From Parafilimonas terrae (GTDB lineage: Bacteria; Bacteroidota; Bacteroidia; Chitinophagales; Chitinophagaceae), in contig NZ_FOXQ01000010.1 of NCBI RefSeq assembly GCF_900115755.1, forward strand, positions 62,001 to 126,000: a stretch of 64,000 bases of DNA, written 5' to 3'. This document shows, piece by piece, positions 1-7,569 of this stretch. Below the pieces are notes generated by a model. That model did no database searches and was not told the DNA's origin. It saw only the letters and a program-made list of their open reading frames with translations. A program made the translations under genes and the position numbers. Numbering within the stretch: position 1 is the stretch's first letter; each line of letters opens with the position of its first letter.

Positions 1-1
1 T

Positions 2-70
2 ACAAGCTTTAATGGCGGCTGGAACGAAATTGTGAATGTGATGCTGGAAAAGTATTTGGCAAATAAATAA
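2..70 (+). CDS. C-terminal fragment of an unidentified protein (cut by window edge)
   Basis: An open frame runs from the left edge to a TAA at 68-70 and encodes the last 22 residues of a protein, ending in ...NVMLEKYLANK. The tail has an amphipathic-helix look (a tryptophan followed by spaced V/I/L residues). It could be the last helix of a SRPBCC/AHSA1-like or alpha/beta-hydrolase protein, but 22 residues are too few to assign a family. It lies upstream of and codirectional with the ATP-grasp gene, with 375 bp and hairpin structures between them, so it is probably not in the same transcript. Confidence 0.5.
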   Translation, partial: TSFNGGWNEIVNVMLEKYLANK

Positions 71-105
71 AAAAGCTATAAATATTTAAGGCAAGTTCTG
101 AATAA

Positions 106-125
106 CCTAGGCCTTCAGGCCTGGG
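106..125. other. short inverted repeat (hairpin) in intergenic region
   Basis: CCTAGGCC at 106-113 and GGCCTGGG at 118-125 form an 8-bp stem with one G-T wobble around a TTCA loop. There is no T-run directly after it. It sits 36 bp after a stop codon and just before a second, stronger hairpin. It may be part of a compound 3' end structure. Confidence 0.45.
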
Positions 126-142
126 AATAAATAATATTTGCT

Positions 143-182
143 AAAAGGCTTTGGCCAAAGTGCATTTTGGCTAAAGCCTTTT
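143..182 (+). terminator. probable intrinsic terminator
   Basis: The arms at 143-159 and 165-182 are near-perfect inverted repeats (AAAAGGCTTTGGCCAAA against TTTTGGCTAAAGCCTTTT), with a loop of about five bases. The arms begin in A and end in T, so the structure could end transcription from either side. It is the most likely 3' end of the gene that stops at 70. Confidence 0.6.
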
Positions 183-445
183 AAAAACCAATTTATTCAC
201 CCAAAGCTAAACCATTGGGTTAGTTAAAAACTGTTATCCAAACTCATGTTATTTATTTAAACTGCCTGTTTAAAGTTAAATAACCTAAACCGCCGGGCCC
301 GGCATCAATAAATTTCAAGCGTAAAAAATAAACCGCTGTTGTTTATGATAGTTTAATTTGAACCTGTTATCTTCAATAAAAATTAACAGCGCAAAGTTTT
401 ATCCGTGTCAGCACTTATTTTTATTCACTCCAAACATTTAATCGT
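183..445. other. intergenic region upstream of the ATP-grasp gene
   Basis: No gene is supported here. A GC-rich 12-bp perfect palindrome (GCCGGGCCCGGC) lies at 292-303 in otherwise A/T-rich DNA. The promoter of the ATP-grasp gene should lie here. I see only weak matches to the Bacteroidota -7 motif, such as TATCTTCA near 368-375, without a well-spaced TTTG. Confidence 0.4.
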
Positions 446-1402
446 ATGAAAAAGATCGGTATTTTATTCGGTAAAGAAAGAACCTTTCCTGAGGCATTTA
501 TAGAAAGAGTAAACAGTAAAAATATTGATGGCATAACAGCAGAGCCCGTGCACATAGATAAAGTAATACAGGGAGAGCCCTGCGGTTATTCTGTTATAAT
601 AGACCGCATAAGCCAGGATGTGCCTTTTTACCGGGCCTTTTTAAAGAATGCAGCCCTCACCGGAACGGCTGTTATCAATAATCCATTCTGGTGGAGCGCC
701 GATGAAAAGTTTTTTAATAACTGCCTTGCTACAAAAATTAATGTGCCTGTTCCTAAAACGGTGATACTGCCTTCTTACGATTTACCCACTGATACCACCG
801 GCGAGTCTTTTTCAAATCTTGCATATCCTTTAGACTGGGAAAGTATTTTCAATTATATCGGTTTCCCCGCTTACATGAAGCCGTTCGCCGGCGGAGGATG
901 GAAAAATGTTTATAAGCTGAACGACAAAGAAGATTTTTATGCGAAACATAATGAAACAGGCCAGTTGGTAATGCTGCTGCAGGAAGAGATAGTGTTTGAA
1001 GAATACTACCGGTGTTATTGCATTGGTGGCAAGCACGTGCGCATAATGCCTTATGAGCCCCGTAACCCGCATCATTTGCGTTACGTTGCAGGTTTTACGC
1101 CCGGCGCTGAAAAACTGAAGGAGATGGAAGACATTGTATTGCGCATTAATAAATATCTTGGCTATGATTTTAATACGGTGGAGCTTGCACTGCGTGACGG
1201 CGTTCCGTATGCAATAGATTTCTGTAACCCGGCGCCTGATGCAGACCGGAACAGCGTGGGTGAAGAGAATTTTGCATGGGTAGTGGAAACGGCTGCTGGT
1301 TATGCTATTGAAAAAGCGCAATCAAACGAAGAGGGAAAAGATAACCTTACCTGGGGTGAATATGTAAAAAGAAGCGCTGATAAAGTAAGCCTGATAGACT
1401 GA
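446..1402 (+). CDS. ATP-grasp domain protein, probable carboxylate-amine/thiol ligase
   Basis: The 318-residue protein has an ATP-grasp body. A basic strand with Lys145 (YMKPF) precedes a glycine-rich loop at 149-151 (AGGGW), and residues about 240-270 hold the acidic and Asn metal-binding segment (IDFCNPAPD). ATP-grasp enzymes activate a carboxylate as acyl-phosphate and join it to an amine or thiol. It lies 117 bp upstream of a YbdK-type glutamate-cysteine ligase homologue, so the two may act on the same small peptide or amino-acid conjugate. No signal peptide is visible, so it is cytoplasmic. The ATG at 446 is the only sensible start. The substrate is unknown. Confidence 0.8.
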   Translation: MKKIGILFGKERTFPEAFIERVNSKNIDGITAEPVHIDKVIQGEPCGYSVIIDRISQDVPFYRAFLKNAALTGTAVINNPFWWSADEKFFNNCLATKINVPVPKTVILPSYDLPTDTTGESFSNLAYPLDWESIFNYIGFPAYMKPFAGGGWKNVYKLNDKEDFYAKHNETGQLVMLLQEEIVFEEYYRCYCIGGKHVRIMPYEPRNPHHLRYVAGFTPGAEKLKEMEDIVLRINKYLGYDFNTVELALRDGVPYAIDFCNPAPDADRNSVGEENFAWVVETAAGYAIEKAQSNEEGKDNLTWGEYVKRSADKVSLID

Positions 1403-1519
1403 AGCAGATGGAAAATCCTTTTAACTACTGAATGATGCTATCATCATCAAAATTTTTTTATAACAATTTTCGTAACCACGAATTTATAAACTCCCTTCAG
1501 GGAATGGGGGCGTTCTTGT

Positions 1520-2629
1520 ATGCTACACATCAATTATAATCATTTTACGCTTGGCGTTGAAGAAGAATACATGGTTGTTGATCCCGAAACAAGGGAGTTA
1601 AAAAGCCATGAACAGAAGATTGTAAACGAAGGGCATAAAATGCTTAAGGATAAAGTAAAGGCTGAAATGCACCAGGCTGTTGTGGAAGTGGGCACTGACA
1701 TTTGCAAGGATATTGAAGAAGCCCAGCGCGATGTAACCACACTGCGCACGGTAATTTCACAAATAGCCGAAAGCAATGGCTTTTGGATGGGCGCATCCGG
1801 CACGCACCCGTTCAGCCACTGGGAAAGACAGTTGATAACCGATCATGTGCGTTACAGCCAAATAGTGAATGAACTGCAGGAAGCTGCCCGCAGCAATCTT
1901 ATTTTCGGGTTGCATGTGCATGTGGGAATGGAAGACCGCAAAATGGCTATTCACATAGCAAACTCTGCACGTTATTTTTTGCCGCACGTGTATGCCTTAA
2001 GTACGAATTCGCCTTTTTGGGAAGGAAGAATTACGGGCTACAAATCTTACCGCACCAAGGTGTTTGATAAATTTCCGCGAACCGGCATCCCTGAATTTTT
2101 TGACAGCATAGAATCGTATGATAATTATGTAAACCTGCTCATAAAAACCAACTGCATTGATAATGCAAAAAAAATATGGTGGGATTTAAGGGTACACCCC
2201 TTTTTCAATACAGTTGAGTTCAGGATTTGCGATGTGCCCATGACCATTAATGAAACCATTGCCATTGCTGCTTTGTTCCAGGCTATTTGCGCCAAGCTGT
2301 ATAAACTGCGATTACAAAATCTCAACTTCATCATTTATCAACGTGCTTTGGTGAACGAAAATAAATGGCGTGCCAGCCGCTATGGCATTGATGGCAGCCT
2401 TATTGATTTTGGCAAAGAATCAGAAGTAAATACCCGTGTTTTGATTTACGAACTGCTGGATTTTGTGGATGATGTTGTGGATGAATTAGGCAGCCGCCAT
2501 GCTATTGAATATGTACACAAAATGCTGGAACAGGGAACAGGCGCCGACAGGCAAATTGATGTATATAACCAGCGTCAGAATTTCAGCGATGTGGTGGATT
2601 ATATTCACAGCCAGTTTTTAGTGCAGTAA
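1520..2629 (+). CDS. carboxylate-amine ligase, YbdK / glutamate-cysteine ligase type 2 family
   Basis: The N-terminus reads FTLGVEEEYMVVDPETREL. This is the signature of the GCS2 family (YbdK, EgtA-like), where the VEEE acidic residues bind the metal-ATP complex. The 369-residue length is normal. Other family landmarks are GLHVHVG near residues 130-136 and the RVHPFFNTVEFRICD stretch near 225-240, which carry the ATP/metal site. The expected reaction is ATP-dependent gamma-glutamyl or similar amide bond formation in the cytoplasm. With the ATP-grasp gene just upstream it makes a two-ligase cassette. The E. coli homologue YbdK has weak glutamate-cysteine ligase activity, but the true product here is unknown. 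Confidence 0.88.
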   Translation: MLHINYNHFTLGVEEEYMVVDPETRELKSHEQKIVNEGHKMLKDKVKAEMHQAVVEVGTDICKDIEEAQRDVTTLRTVISQIAESNGFWMGASGTHPFSHWERQLITDHVRYSQIVNELQEAARSNLIFGLHVHVGMEDRKMAIHIANSARYFLPHVYALSTNSPFWEGRITGYKSYRTKVFDKFPRTGIPEFFDSIESYDNYVNLLIKTNCIDNAKKIWWDLRVHPFFNTVEFRICDVPMTINETIAIAALFQAICAKLYKLRLQNLNFIIYQRALVNENKWRASRYGIDGSLIDFGKESEVNTRVLIYELLDFVDDVVDELGSRHAIEYVHKMLEQGTGADRQIDVYNQRQNFSDVVDYIHSQFLVQ

Positions 2630-2647
2630 GGCCTGCTTGCTATATTA

Positions 2648-3373
2648 TCACTCATATAACCGCTGCCTGTATTCACTGAAGAATATTTTACGTTTTGAAC
2701 GGCTTAAAATTTTCATGGTTACCTCACTCCCATCAGCGGCATATTGCCGGCGATACACGGAAAAATGCAGGTGCTTATTCCTTTCTATAATTTCATACCA
2801 ATGCTTTGCATATTTCACTGTTTCTTTTATAAGTTTTGTAATTTTTGCTGCCGGTATTTTTCCAACAATGCTTTGCGGATGAATGCCGGCCAGGTATAAA
2901 ACTTCATTACGGATAATATTGCCTGCTCCGGTAAAAATTTGCTGATCCATTAATACGTCGCCAATGGTTTTGCCGCTTTGCATCTTCAGCAACTTTTTCA
3001 CATAAACCATATCAAAATCTTTACTTAAAATATCAGTGCGCCAGTCATATACTTGTGTAACAGGTGCTTTCAATTTTTCTGCACGCACAACATAACCATT
3101 TATTTCACCATTGGTAAATTCAAGAAAAAATGAACGGTTAACCTTTTTGCGTTCATTGATTAGTATATCTCCAAATAAACCCAGGTGCACCCTTACCGTT
3201 CCGTTTGCAAACAGCAGCAATAAATGTTTTCCCCATGTTTTAATATCAAGTAATTTTTTTCCGTTTATCCATCCGGCAGGCATTGGTCCATAACCACCGG
3301 CTTTCTTAACAACTCTGTTTTTAAATGGCAGCAGTTGGTTCCTGATATGTAATATAGACGGGCCTTCAGGCAT
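2648..3373 (-). CDS. Fpg/Nei family DNA glycosylase/AP lyase, zinc-less type
   Basis: Base-excision repair enzyme that would remove oxidised bases and nick at the abasic site. The start is fixed by chemistry: the family uses the N-terminal proline after Met removal as nucleophile, and the ATG at 3373 gives MPEGP. An in-frame ATG at 3403 would add ten residues and kill activity. The conserved beta-lobe Lys (GKHLLL) and the GAGNIIRNE helix-two-turn-helix loop are present. The 241-residue protein contains no cysteine, so the usual C-terminal four-Cys zinc finger is missing. Instead the tail (TMKILSRSKRKIFFSEYRQ) resembles the zinc-less finger of NEIL1-like enzymes. It converges with the ligase gene, leaving an 18-bp gap. 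Confidence 0.85.
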   Translation of the reverse strand: MPEGPSILHIRNQLLPFKNRVVKKAGGYGPMPAGWINGKKLLDIKTWGKHLLLLFANGTVRVHLGLFGDILINERKKVNRSFFLEFTNGEINGYVVRAEKLKAPVTQVYDWRTDILSKDFDMVYVKKLLKMQSGKTIGDVLMDQQIFTGAGNIIRNEVLYLAGIHPQSIVGKIPAAKITKLIKETVKYAKHWYEIIERNKHLHFSVYRRQYAADGSEVTMKILSRSKRKIFFSEYRQRLYE

Positions 3374-3553
3374 ATACAAAATTCTTAGTAAAAGCACAGG
3401 CAAAATGTCTGCCTAAATACAGGCTGTAATACTCGTCGCATAGATAACACCAATCCGGTTTCGTAAAAAATGTGTGGCAGATAATTGTAATTGTTTCCAG
3501 GGTTCGAAGGTTATGCCAAACAAAGAGAAAAGAACACTTTAAGGCAACTATCG

Positions 3554-3868
3554 TCAAGCCGTTTTACGAATGCCACTTTCATATTCATCAATAGCTTTTT
3601 TAATAAGCAGGTTCAGTTTGCCATCACCTTCGCAAAGCCATTTATCTTCACCTTCCTGGAGCCATTTCCCATCTTTTGTTTTCAGTAACCGGTATTCACG
3701 AATATCGTCCACAGGATTTACTTCTACTATATAAGCCAGCTTTTCTTCTGTATCAATTTTTTTCCACGGCATCAGCAAATGCAGAAAAGTTTTTTGTTCT
3801 TTACGTTTAATACCTGTTCTAACGTTTCCCTGCCTGTTGTTTGGCAGGTCGATGAAAAATTGCGCCAT
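3554..3868 (-). CDS. hypothetical protein, 104 residues
   Basis: A small soluble, Lys- and Trp-containing protein without signal peptide or membrane segment. Short motifs such as the paired KWL...KWLCEGDGK stretch and an acidic helical tail suggest a compact cytoplasmic alpha/beta domain. I do not recognise a family. The ATG at 3868 is well placed, and about 160 bp of non-coding DNA separates it from rpiA upstream. It is likely real because no better frame overlaps it, but its function is open. Confidence 0.6.
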   Translation of the reverse strand: MAQFFIDLPNNRQGNVRTGIKRKEQKTFLHLLMPWKKIDTEEKLAYIVEVNPVDDIREYRLLKTKDGKWLQEGEDKWLCEGDGKLNLLIKKAIDEYESGIRKTA

Positions 3869-4030
3869 GTAAAAGTTTTTTATATGCTTAGTAAATTACT
3901 TAACGAAGAACAGCTTAAAATGTTACAGTTGCCGAACGGTGATATAGAATGACCAAAGGGTTAACCGGCTGCGAACCTTTTATATGAACAGTTTTACGAA
4001 ATAAATCCTTGCAGAAAAAGAAATATATGC

Positions 4031-4705
4031 TTAAGATGAATATCCCTGTTTTTCTATAACACGCAAACCATTTTCACCAGCTATAACGGCTTTATGCGCC
4101 ATGTTATAAAACAACGATGATTCCAGCACGCCCGTAATATTTTTTAAGGCAGAATTAAGGATAGGTAATCCAGGAAATTCATCAAACCAAATATCAATTA
4201 ACAAATTTGAATAACGGGTTTTGCTTTCACGAACCTGCATTTTACAAAAAGGGAAAATTTTATGCACCTGTTCCTGTGCAAATTGTATAGCATCTGGAAT
4301 TACTTCAATAACAACCGGGTATTTTGTTTGCAGCGCATCAACGTATTTTGATTCATCGCCCACTAAAATAAATTGCCCGGCCATTGAAGCCAGTAATTTT
4401 TCTGTGGTATGAATACCAGAGCCGCTCTTAAGTGCATTCAGATTTTTATCAAACTGGTCGCACCCATCAAAATAAATATCTAAAGCGCTTACGGCGGATA
4501 TTTCATTTACGGTAAAGCCAGCATCTTCCAATAATTTTTTTGTAGAGAAAGAAGAAGTGAACAGCGTAAGTGAATTGTTTTTATTTACCGTTAAAGCTTT
4601 AACCATATAACTTATTGCAGCGCCATCGCCCAGGCCGATGATTGTATTACCTTCAATAAAACGAATGGCTGCTTCAGCAGCTATTTTTTTAAAATTCATT
4701 TGCAT
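4031..4705 (-). CDS. rpiA: ribose-5-phosphate isomerase A, divergent
   Basis: Interconverts ribose-5-phosphate and ribulose-5-phosphate in the pentose phosphate pathway. The 224-residue length is normal. The N-terminal phosphate-binding motif GLGDGAA is at 24-30. Catalytic residues known for E. coli RpiA can be placed by motif: Asp80 and Asp83 (FDGCDQ), Lys93 (LKSGSG) and Glu102 (TTEK). The surrounding motifs are degenerate: family DGADE reads DGCDQ, and KGGGGALLREK reads KSGSGIHTTEK. It is therefore a diverged lineage, but one with the active site intact. The start could be the ATG at 4705 or the one at 4699. The cupin gene upstream is codirectional, 55 bp away. Confidence 0.85.
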   Translation of the reverse strand: MQMNFKKIAAEAAIRFIEGNTIIGLGDGAAISYMVKALTVNKNNSLTLFTSSFSTKKLLEDAGFTVNEISAVSALDIYFDGCDQFDKNLNALKSGSGIHTTEKLLASMAGQFILVGDESKYVDALQTKYPVVIEVIPDAIQFAQEQVHKIFPFCKMQVRESKTRYSNLLIDIWFDEFPGLPILNSALKNITGVLESSLFYNMAHKAVIAGENGLRVIEKQGYSS

Positions 4706-4760
4706 CGTTTAATAAATTTTACCCGGCCGCAAACTTCGGTTGACCAGTTCTTATACAAAA

Positions 4761-5120
4761 CTATTGTTGCAAAAAATCTTCCCGTGCAGGCGTAAAAACA
4801 TCTATTAATACACCCGCTTCTTTGCAAACGCAACCATGCAAAATACCAGGCGGAACAAAATAACCATCGCCCTGTTTTAATGTTTTCACTTCATCATCAA
4901 TGGTTAGTTCAAAACTGCCGCTTTCCACATAACTTACCTGCACATGCGGATGTTTATGCATAGCGCCCACAGCGCCGGTTTCAAACTTTACTTTCACCAT
5001 CATTATTGCATCGTTGTGACCAAATATTTGTCTTGAAACACCGTTGCCGGCATCAGTCCATTCAATATTATTATTAAGCTGAAAAAAATTGTTGCTGTCC
5101 ATAAGGCCAAGATAATGCAT
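4761..5120 (-). CDS. cupin domain protein, KdgF-like
   Basis: A 119-residue single cupin. The cupin 1 motif spans about 53-73 (GAVGAMHKHPHVQVSYVESG) with metal-ligand histidines, and cupin 2 is at about 83-97 (GDGYFVPPGILHG). The opening (WTDAGNGVSRQIFGHNDAIMMVKVKFETGA) closely follows KdgF, which linearises the 5-keto-4-deoxyuronate released by pectin and alginate lyases. That role would fit the GH88/GH28/lyase locus later in the window, but the gene is far from it. A general small-molecule cupin is the alternative. The ATG at 5102 (MDSNNFFQ) may be the true start. Confidence 0.7.
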   Translation of the reverse strand: MHYLGLMDSNNFFQLNNNIEWTDAGNGVSRQIFGHNDAIMMVKVKFETGAVGAMHKHPHVQVSYVESGSFELTIDDEVKTLKQGDGYFVPPGILHGCVCKEAGVLIDVFTPAREDFLQQ

Positions 5121-5223
5121 TAATTATGGCCAACGCCTTTCATGGCAAAAATGCAAACCGGAGATTATCTCCGGCATACGCATAAATAACCGGCCCGGAT
5201 GCAATATTGTTTCTTTATTCTGT

Positions 5224-5233
5224 TACTTTAGCA
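5224..5233 (+). promoter_or_regulatory. candidate Bacteroidota -7 promoter element
   Basis: TACTTTAGCA resembles the Bacteroidota -7 box TAnnTTTG, with one mismatch. It lies 70-80 bp before the repeat-protein start. I find no TTTG at the proper -33 distance, so support is weak. Confidence 0.25.
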
Positions 5234-5304
5234 TTAATTCATTTTTGCAGATGTTTCTTATTTTTAAACCTTTCTCAAGTATCCGGCAAAACCCTGTAAT
5301 GGTA

Positions 5305-6867
5305 ATGCGTAAAAAACTAATACTGCCTGTTTTATTTATTCTTTTTTGTGCAATATCACATGCACAATCTCTGGGCTGGATGATGGGTACCTGGAAAGGT
5401 ACAGGCGGAATAATTCAGATTGATGATGTTTCAGGTGGAAGCTTTAGCGGTACTAAAACATCTGGCATCAATAATCATAAAATTACTACTGCAATATCCG
5501 GCGCTTTCAGGGGAAGAGGATTGTATTTGGAGGATGGGGAAGTTCTACGTGGTGAAGGACAGCCAACCAGCCAGGGTTATGATTGTTCTGCATGCACGCC
5601 GGTAACTAAAATAGTTATAAAACAAGACAGCCTTGTTTTAGTTAACAGCATTTCAAATTGTGACGAAAAATGCAATGGTGAAACTTTCTTTTACAGGCTG
5701 CTTACTGAATATGACAGCGCCACGCAACGATATCTTGTTGACCGGTTTGGAAGACCTTCAGACATCATTGGTTTCCGGCCACGCCGCCCGCAGGAAGATA
5801 TACCGGTTGCCTCCAACGATAATAATGAGCCTTTAAAAAACGATGTTGTTCCCAACGCAGCAATAAATGATGCAGCAGAAAAAGAGAAACGTATAAAGGA
5901 TTCACTGGATAATATTGCAAGAATAAGGCAGCAACAAATAAAAGATTCTACTTTATTTGCACAACAGAAAAAGCGGGATAAGGAAATAACAGACTCGCTC
6001 AATCTCGCAAAACAAAAGGAACAACAACGCATACAGGATTTGCTGGATAATGTTGCAAGAATAAGGCAACAGCAAATTGCCGATTCCATTCTGCTTGCAC
6101 AAAAAAATAAACGGCAGCAGGAAATAACAGACTCTCTCAATCTCGCAAAACAAAAAGAACAGCAGCGCATACAGGATTCACTGGATAATGTTGCAAGAAT
6201 AAGGCAACAGCAAATTGCCGATTCCATTGTGCTTGCACAACAGAAAAAGCGGGAAAAAGAAATCGCTGATTCACTCAATCTTGTACAACAAAAAGAACAG
6301 CAACGAATACAAGATTCGCTGGATAATGTTGCAAGAATAAGACAACAGCAAATAAATGATTCTACTTTACTCGCACAACAAAAAAGACGGCAACAGCAAA
6401 TAGCCGATTCCTTAGCAGCAGTGCATAAACAACAATATGCTGATTCCCTTCAGCAGGCAGCTTTGGCTAAAACAGTTCCGCCGTCAGCGGCAGACAGTTC
6501 TTCTTCTGGCAAAGCACTTACCACCCGTACCAATGTATTATTAGGAACGTATCACATTACTTCACCGGATATTTTGATTGAACTGTTTGACAACGCTGAA
6601 ATTGATGGCGACAGGGTTAGCGTATATCATAACGACACGCTTATTGTAAGCAACGAAATGCTGGATAAAAAACCCATCACACTAAACATTCATGCTGATA
6701 CAGCAAGCCGCGAACATGAATTTGTGCTGGTAGCGGAAAACCTTGGAAGTATTCCACCAAATTCAGCGCTAATGCGGATAACGGCAGGCAAACAGAGCTA
6801 CAGGTTATCAGTTAAAACCGATATGAAAACGAATGCAAGGATTGTGTTTTATTACGATGGAAAATAG
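5305..6867 (+). CDS. secreted protein with four 46-residue coiled-coil repeats
   Basis: From the ATG at 5305 the protein has a clean signal peptide (MRKKLILPVLFILFCAISHAQ). An upstream in-frame ATG at 5245 would bury it. An N-terminal beta-rich domain follows (about residues 22-165), opening with LGWMMGTWKGTGG, which is lipocalin- or calycin-like in flavour. Residues about 199-380 are four 46-residue repeats, each made of three 15-16-residue units that begin with Asp-Ser and are rich in Gln, Arg, Lys and Ala. They are predicted to form a long alpha-helical rod. The last about 110 residues form another compact beta domain. This layout would suit an envelope spacer linking two globular ends. 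I do not recognise the full-length family. Confidence 0.75.
   Translation: MRKKLILPVLFILFCAISHAQSLGWMMGTWKGTGGIIQIDDVSGGSFSGTKTSGINNHKITTAISGAFRGRGLYLEDGEVLRGEGQPTSQGYDCSACTPVTKIVIKQDSLVLVNSISNCDEKCNGETFFYRLLTEYDSATQRYLVDRFGRPSDIIGFRPRRPQEDIPVASNDNNEPLKNDVVPNAAINDAAEKEKRIKDSLDNIARIRQQQIKDSTLFAQQKKRDKEITDSLNLAKQKEQQRIQDLLDNVARIRQQQIADSILLAQKNKRQQEITDSLNLAKQKEQQRIQDSLDNVARIRQQQIADSIVLAQQKKREKEIADSLNLVQQKEQQRIQDSLDNVARIRQQQINDSTLLAQQKRRQQQIADSLAAVHKQQYADSLQQAALAKTVPPSAADSSSSGKALTTRTNVLLGTYHITSPDILIELFDNAEIDGDRVSVYHNDTLIVSNEMLDKKPITLNIHADTASREHEFVLVAENLGSIPPNSALMRITAGKQSYRLSVKTDMKTNARIVFYYDGK
5899..6450 (+). repeat. four tandem 138-bp coding repeats
   Basis: Repeat starts (GATTCACTGGATAAT and variants) lie at 5899, 6037, 6175 and 6313, exactly 138 bp (46 codons) apart. 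The last copy degenerates after about 100 bp. Each unit splits further into 15-16-codon blocks that start with Asp-Ser codons. Copies are similar at DNA level, so the copy number may vary by slippage or recombination. Confidence 0.9.
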
Positions 6868-7022
6868 ACGGGGTTTATCTATTGATGCCCCAACTGATCC
6901 TGTGGTCAGAAGATTAATTGAAATTGAAGTATAGCCCGAATAATTTAAAAACGTGCAGGATAAATCTAAACATATTCTATTTTCACGGGATATTAACTCA
7001 TTAAAACTAAAAACAACTCTAA

Positions 7023-7544
7023 ATGAAACTACTGCACAGGCTTTTCTTTATAATGGTATTGCTGGATATACTCCCAACAAATAATATATCTGCCCAACTG
7101 GGTGTAAACGCAGCAAAGGTTGCAGCGCATGGCATTGTGGCCATTGCAGGTGGCAGCCGCCAGGAAAAACAGGAAAAAATTATTGAGCAATCCGTAACAC
7201 AGGAAAAAATAAGCGGGTTAAAAGTGACCGTGTTGCGTGTGAAAGAATCAGATATAAAAAGCAAAGCCAAAGCGCATATTATAACGCTGCAAAACCGGCT
7301 AAACCATTACGACTCTCTATATAAAAATAATCAGCCAATTGATATTCCAAAGAATGACAGTGATTTAATCGCGATCATGGATAAAGATGAAGATTGGCCA
7401 ACCGAATATTATGCCGGCGAACTAAAAGCGTATAAAAGATACGCTTTCCAGCAAAAACAAAAAGCAGCAGTTGCACCCGCTGATAGCTTACATGCAATGC
7501 CTGCTAACCCGGCAAACACCGATACTACAAAGGCAAAGTTGTAA
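7023..7544 (+). CDS. small secreted protein of unknown function
   Basis: The 173-residue protein starts with an apparent signal peptide (MKLLHRLFFIMVLLDILPTNNISAQ), then a short Ala/Gly/Val segment (about 29-46) and a charged, mostly helical body. The C-terminal 30 residues are rich in Ala, Pro and Thr, like a flexible tail. It follows the repeat protein by 155 bp in the same direction, and both are exported, so they may be functionally linked. No known domain is recognised. Confidence 0.65.
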   Translation: MKLLHRLFFIMVLLDILPTNNISAQLGVNAAKVAAHGIVAIAGGSRQEKQEKIIEQSVTQEKISGLKVTVLRVKESDIKSKAKAHIITLQNRLNHYDSLYKNNQPIDIPKNDSDLIAIMDKDEDWPTEYYAGELKAYKRYAFQQKQKAAVAPADSLHAMPANPANTDTTKAKL

Positions 7545-7569
7545 TTTTCGGCGGCTGCATATTTTGCAG

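Noticed and set aside
3366-3557. 63-residue minus-strand frame upstream of the glycosylase
   Set aside because: It overlaps the true MPEGP start of the glycosylase and lacks an ATG context or a family.
3884-3952. 22-codon plus-strand micro-frame (MLSKLLNEEQLKMLQ...)
   Set aside because: Looks protein-like, but with only 22 codons and no ribosome binding site or conservation data it cannot be supported.
5691-6278. 195-residue minus-strand frame rich in Cys and Ser
   Set aside because: It is the mirror of the 138-bp repeats of the plus-strand gene, has no start context and repeats in step with them.
5899-6450. CRISPR-like array
   Set aside because: Repeats are directly abutting 138-bp coding units without spacers and stay in frame.
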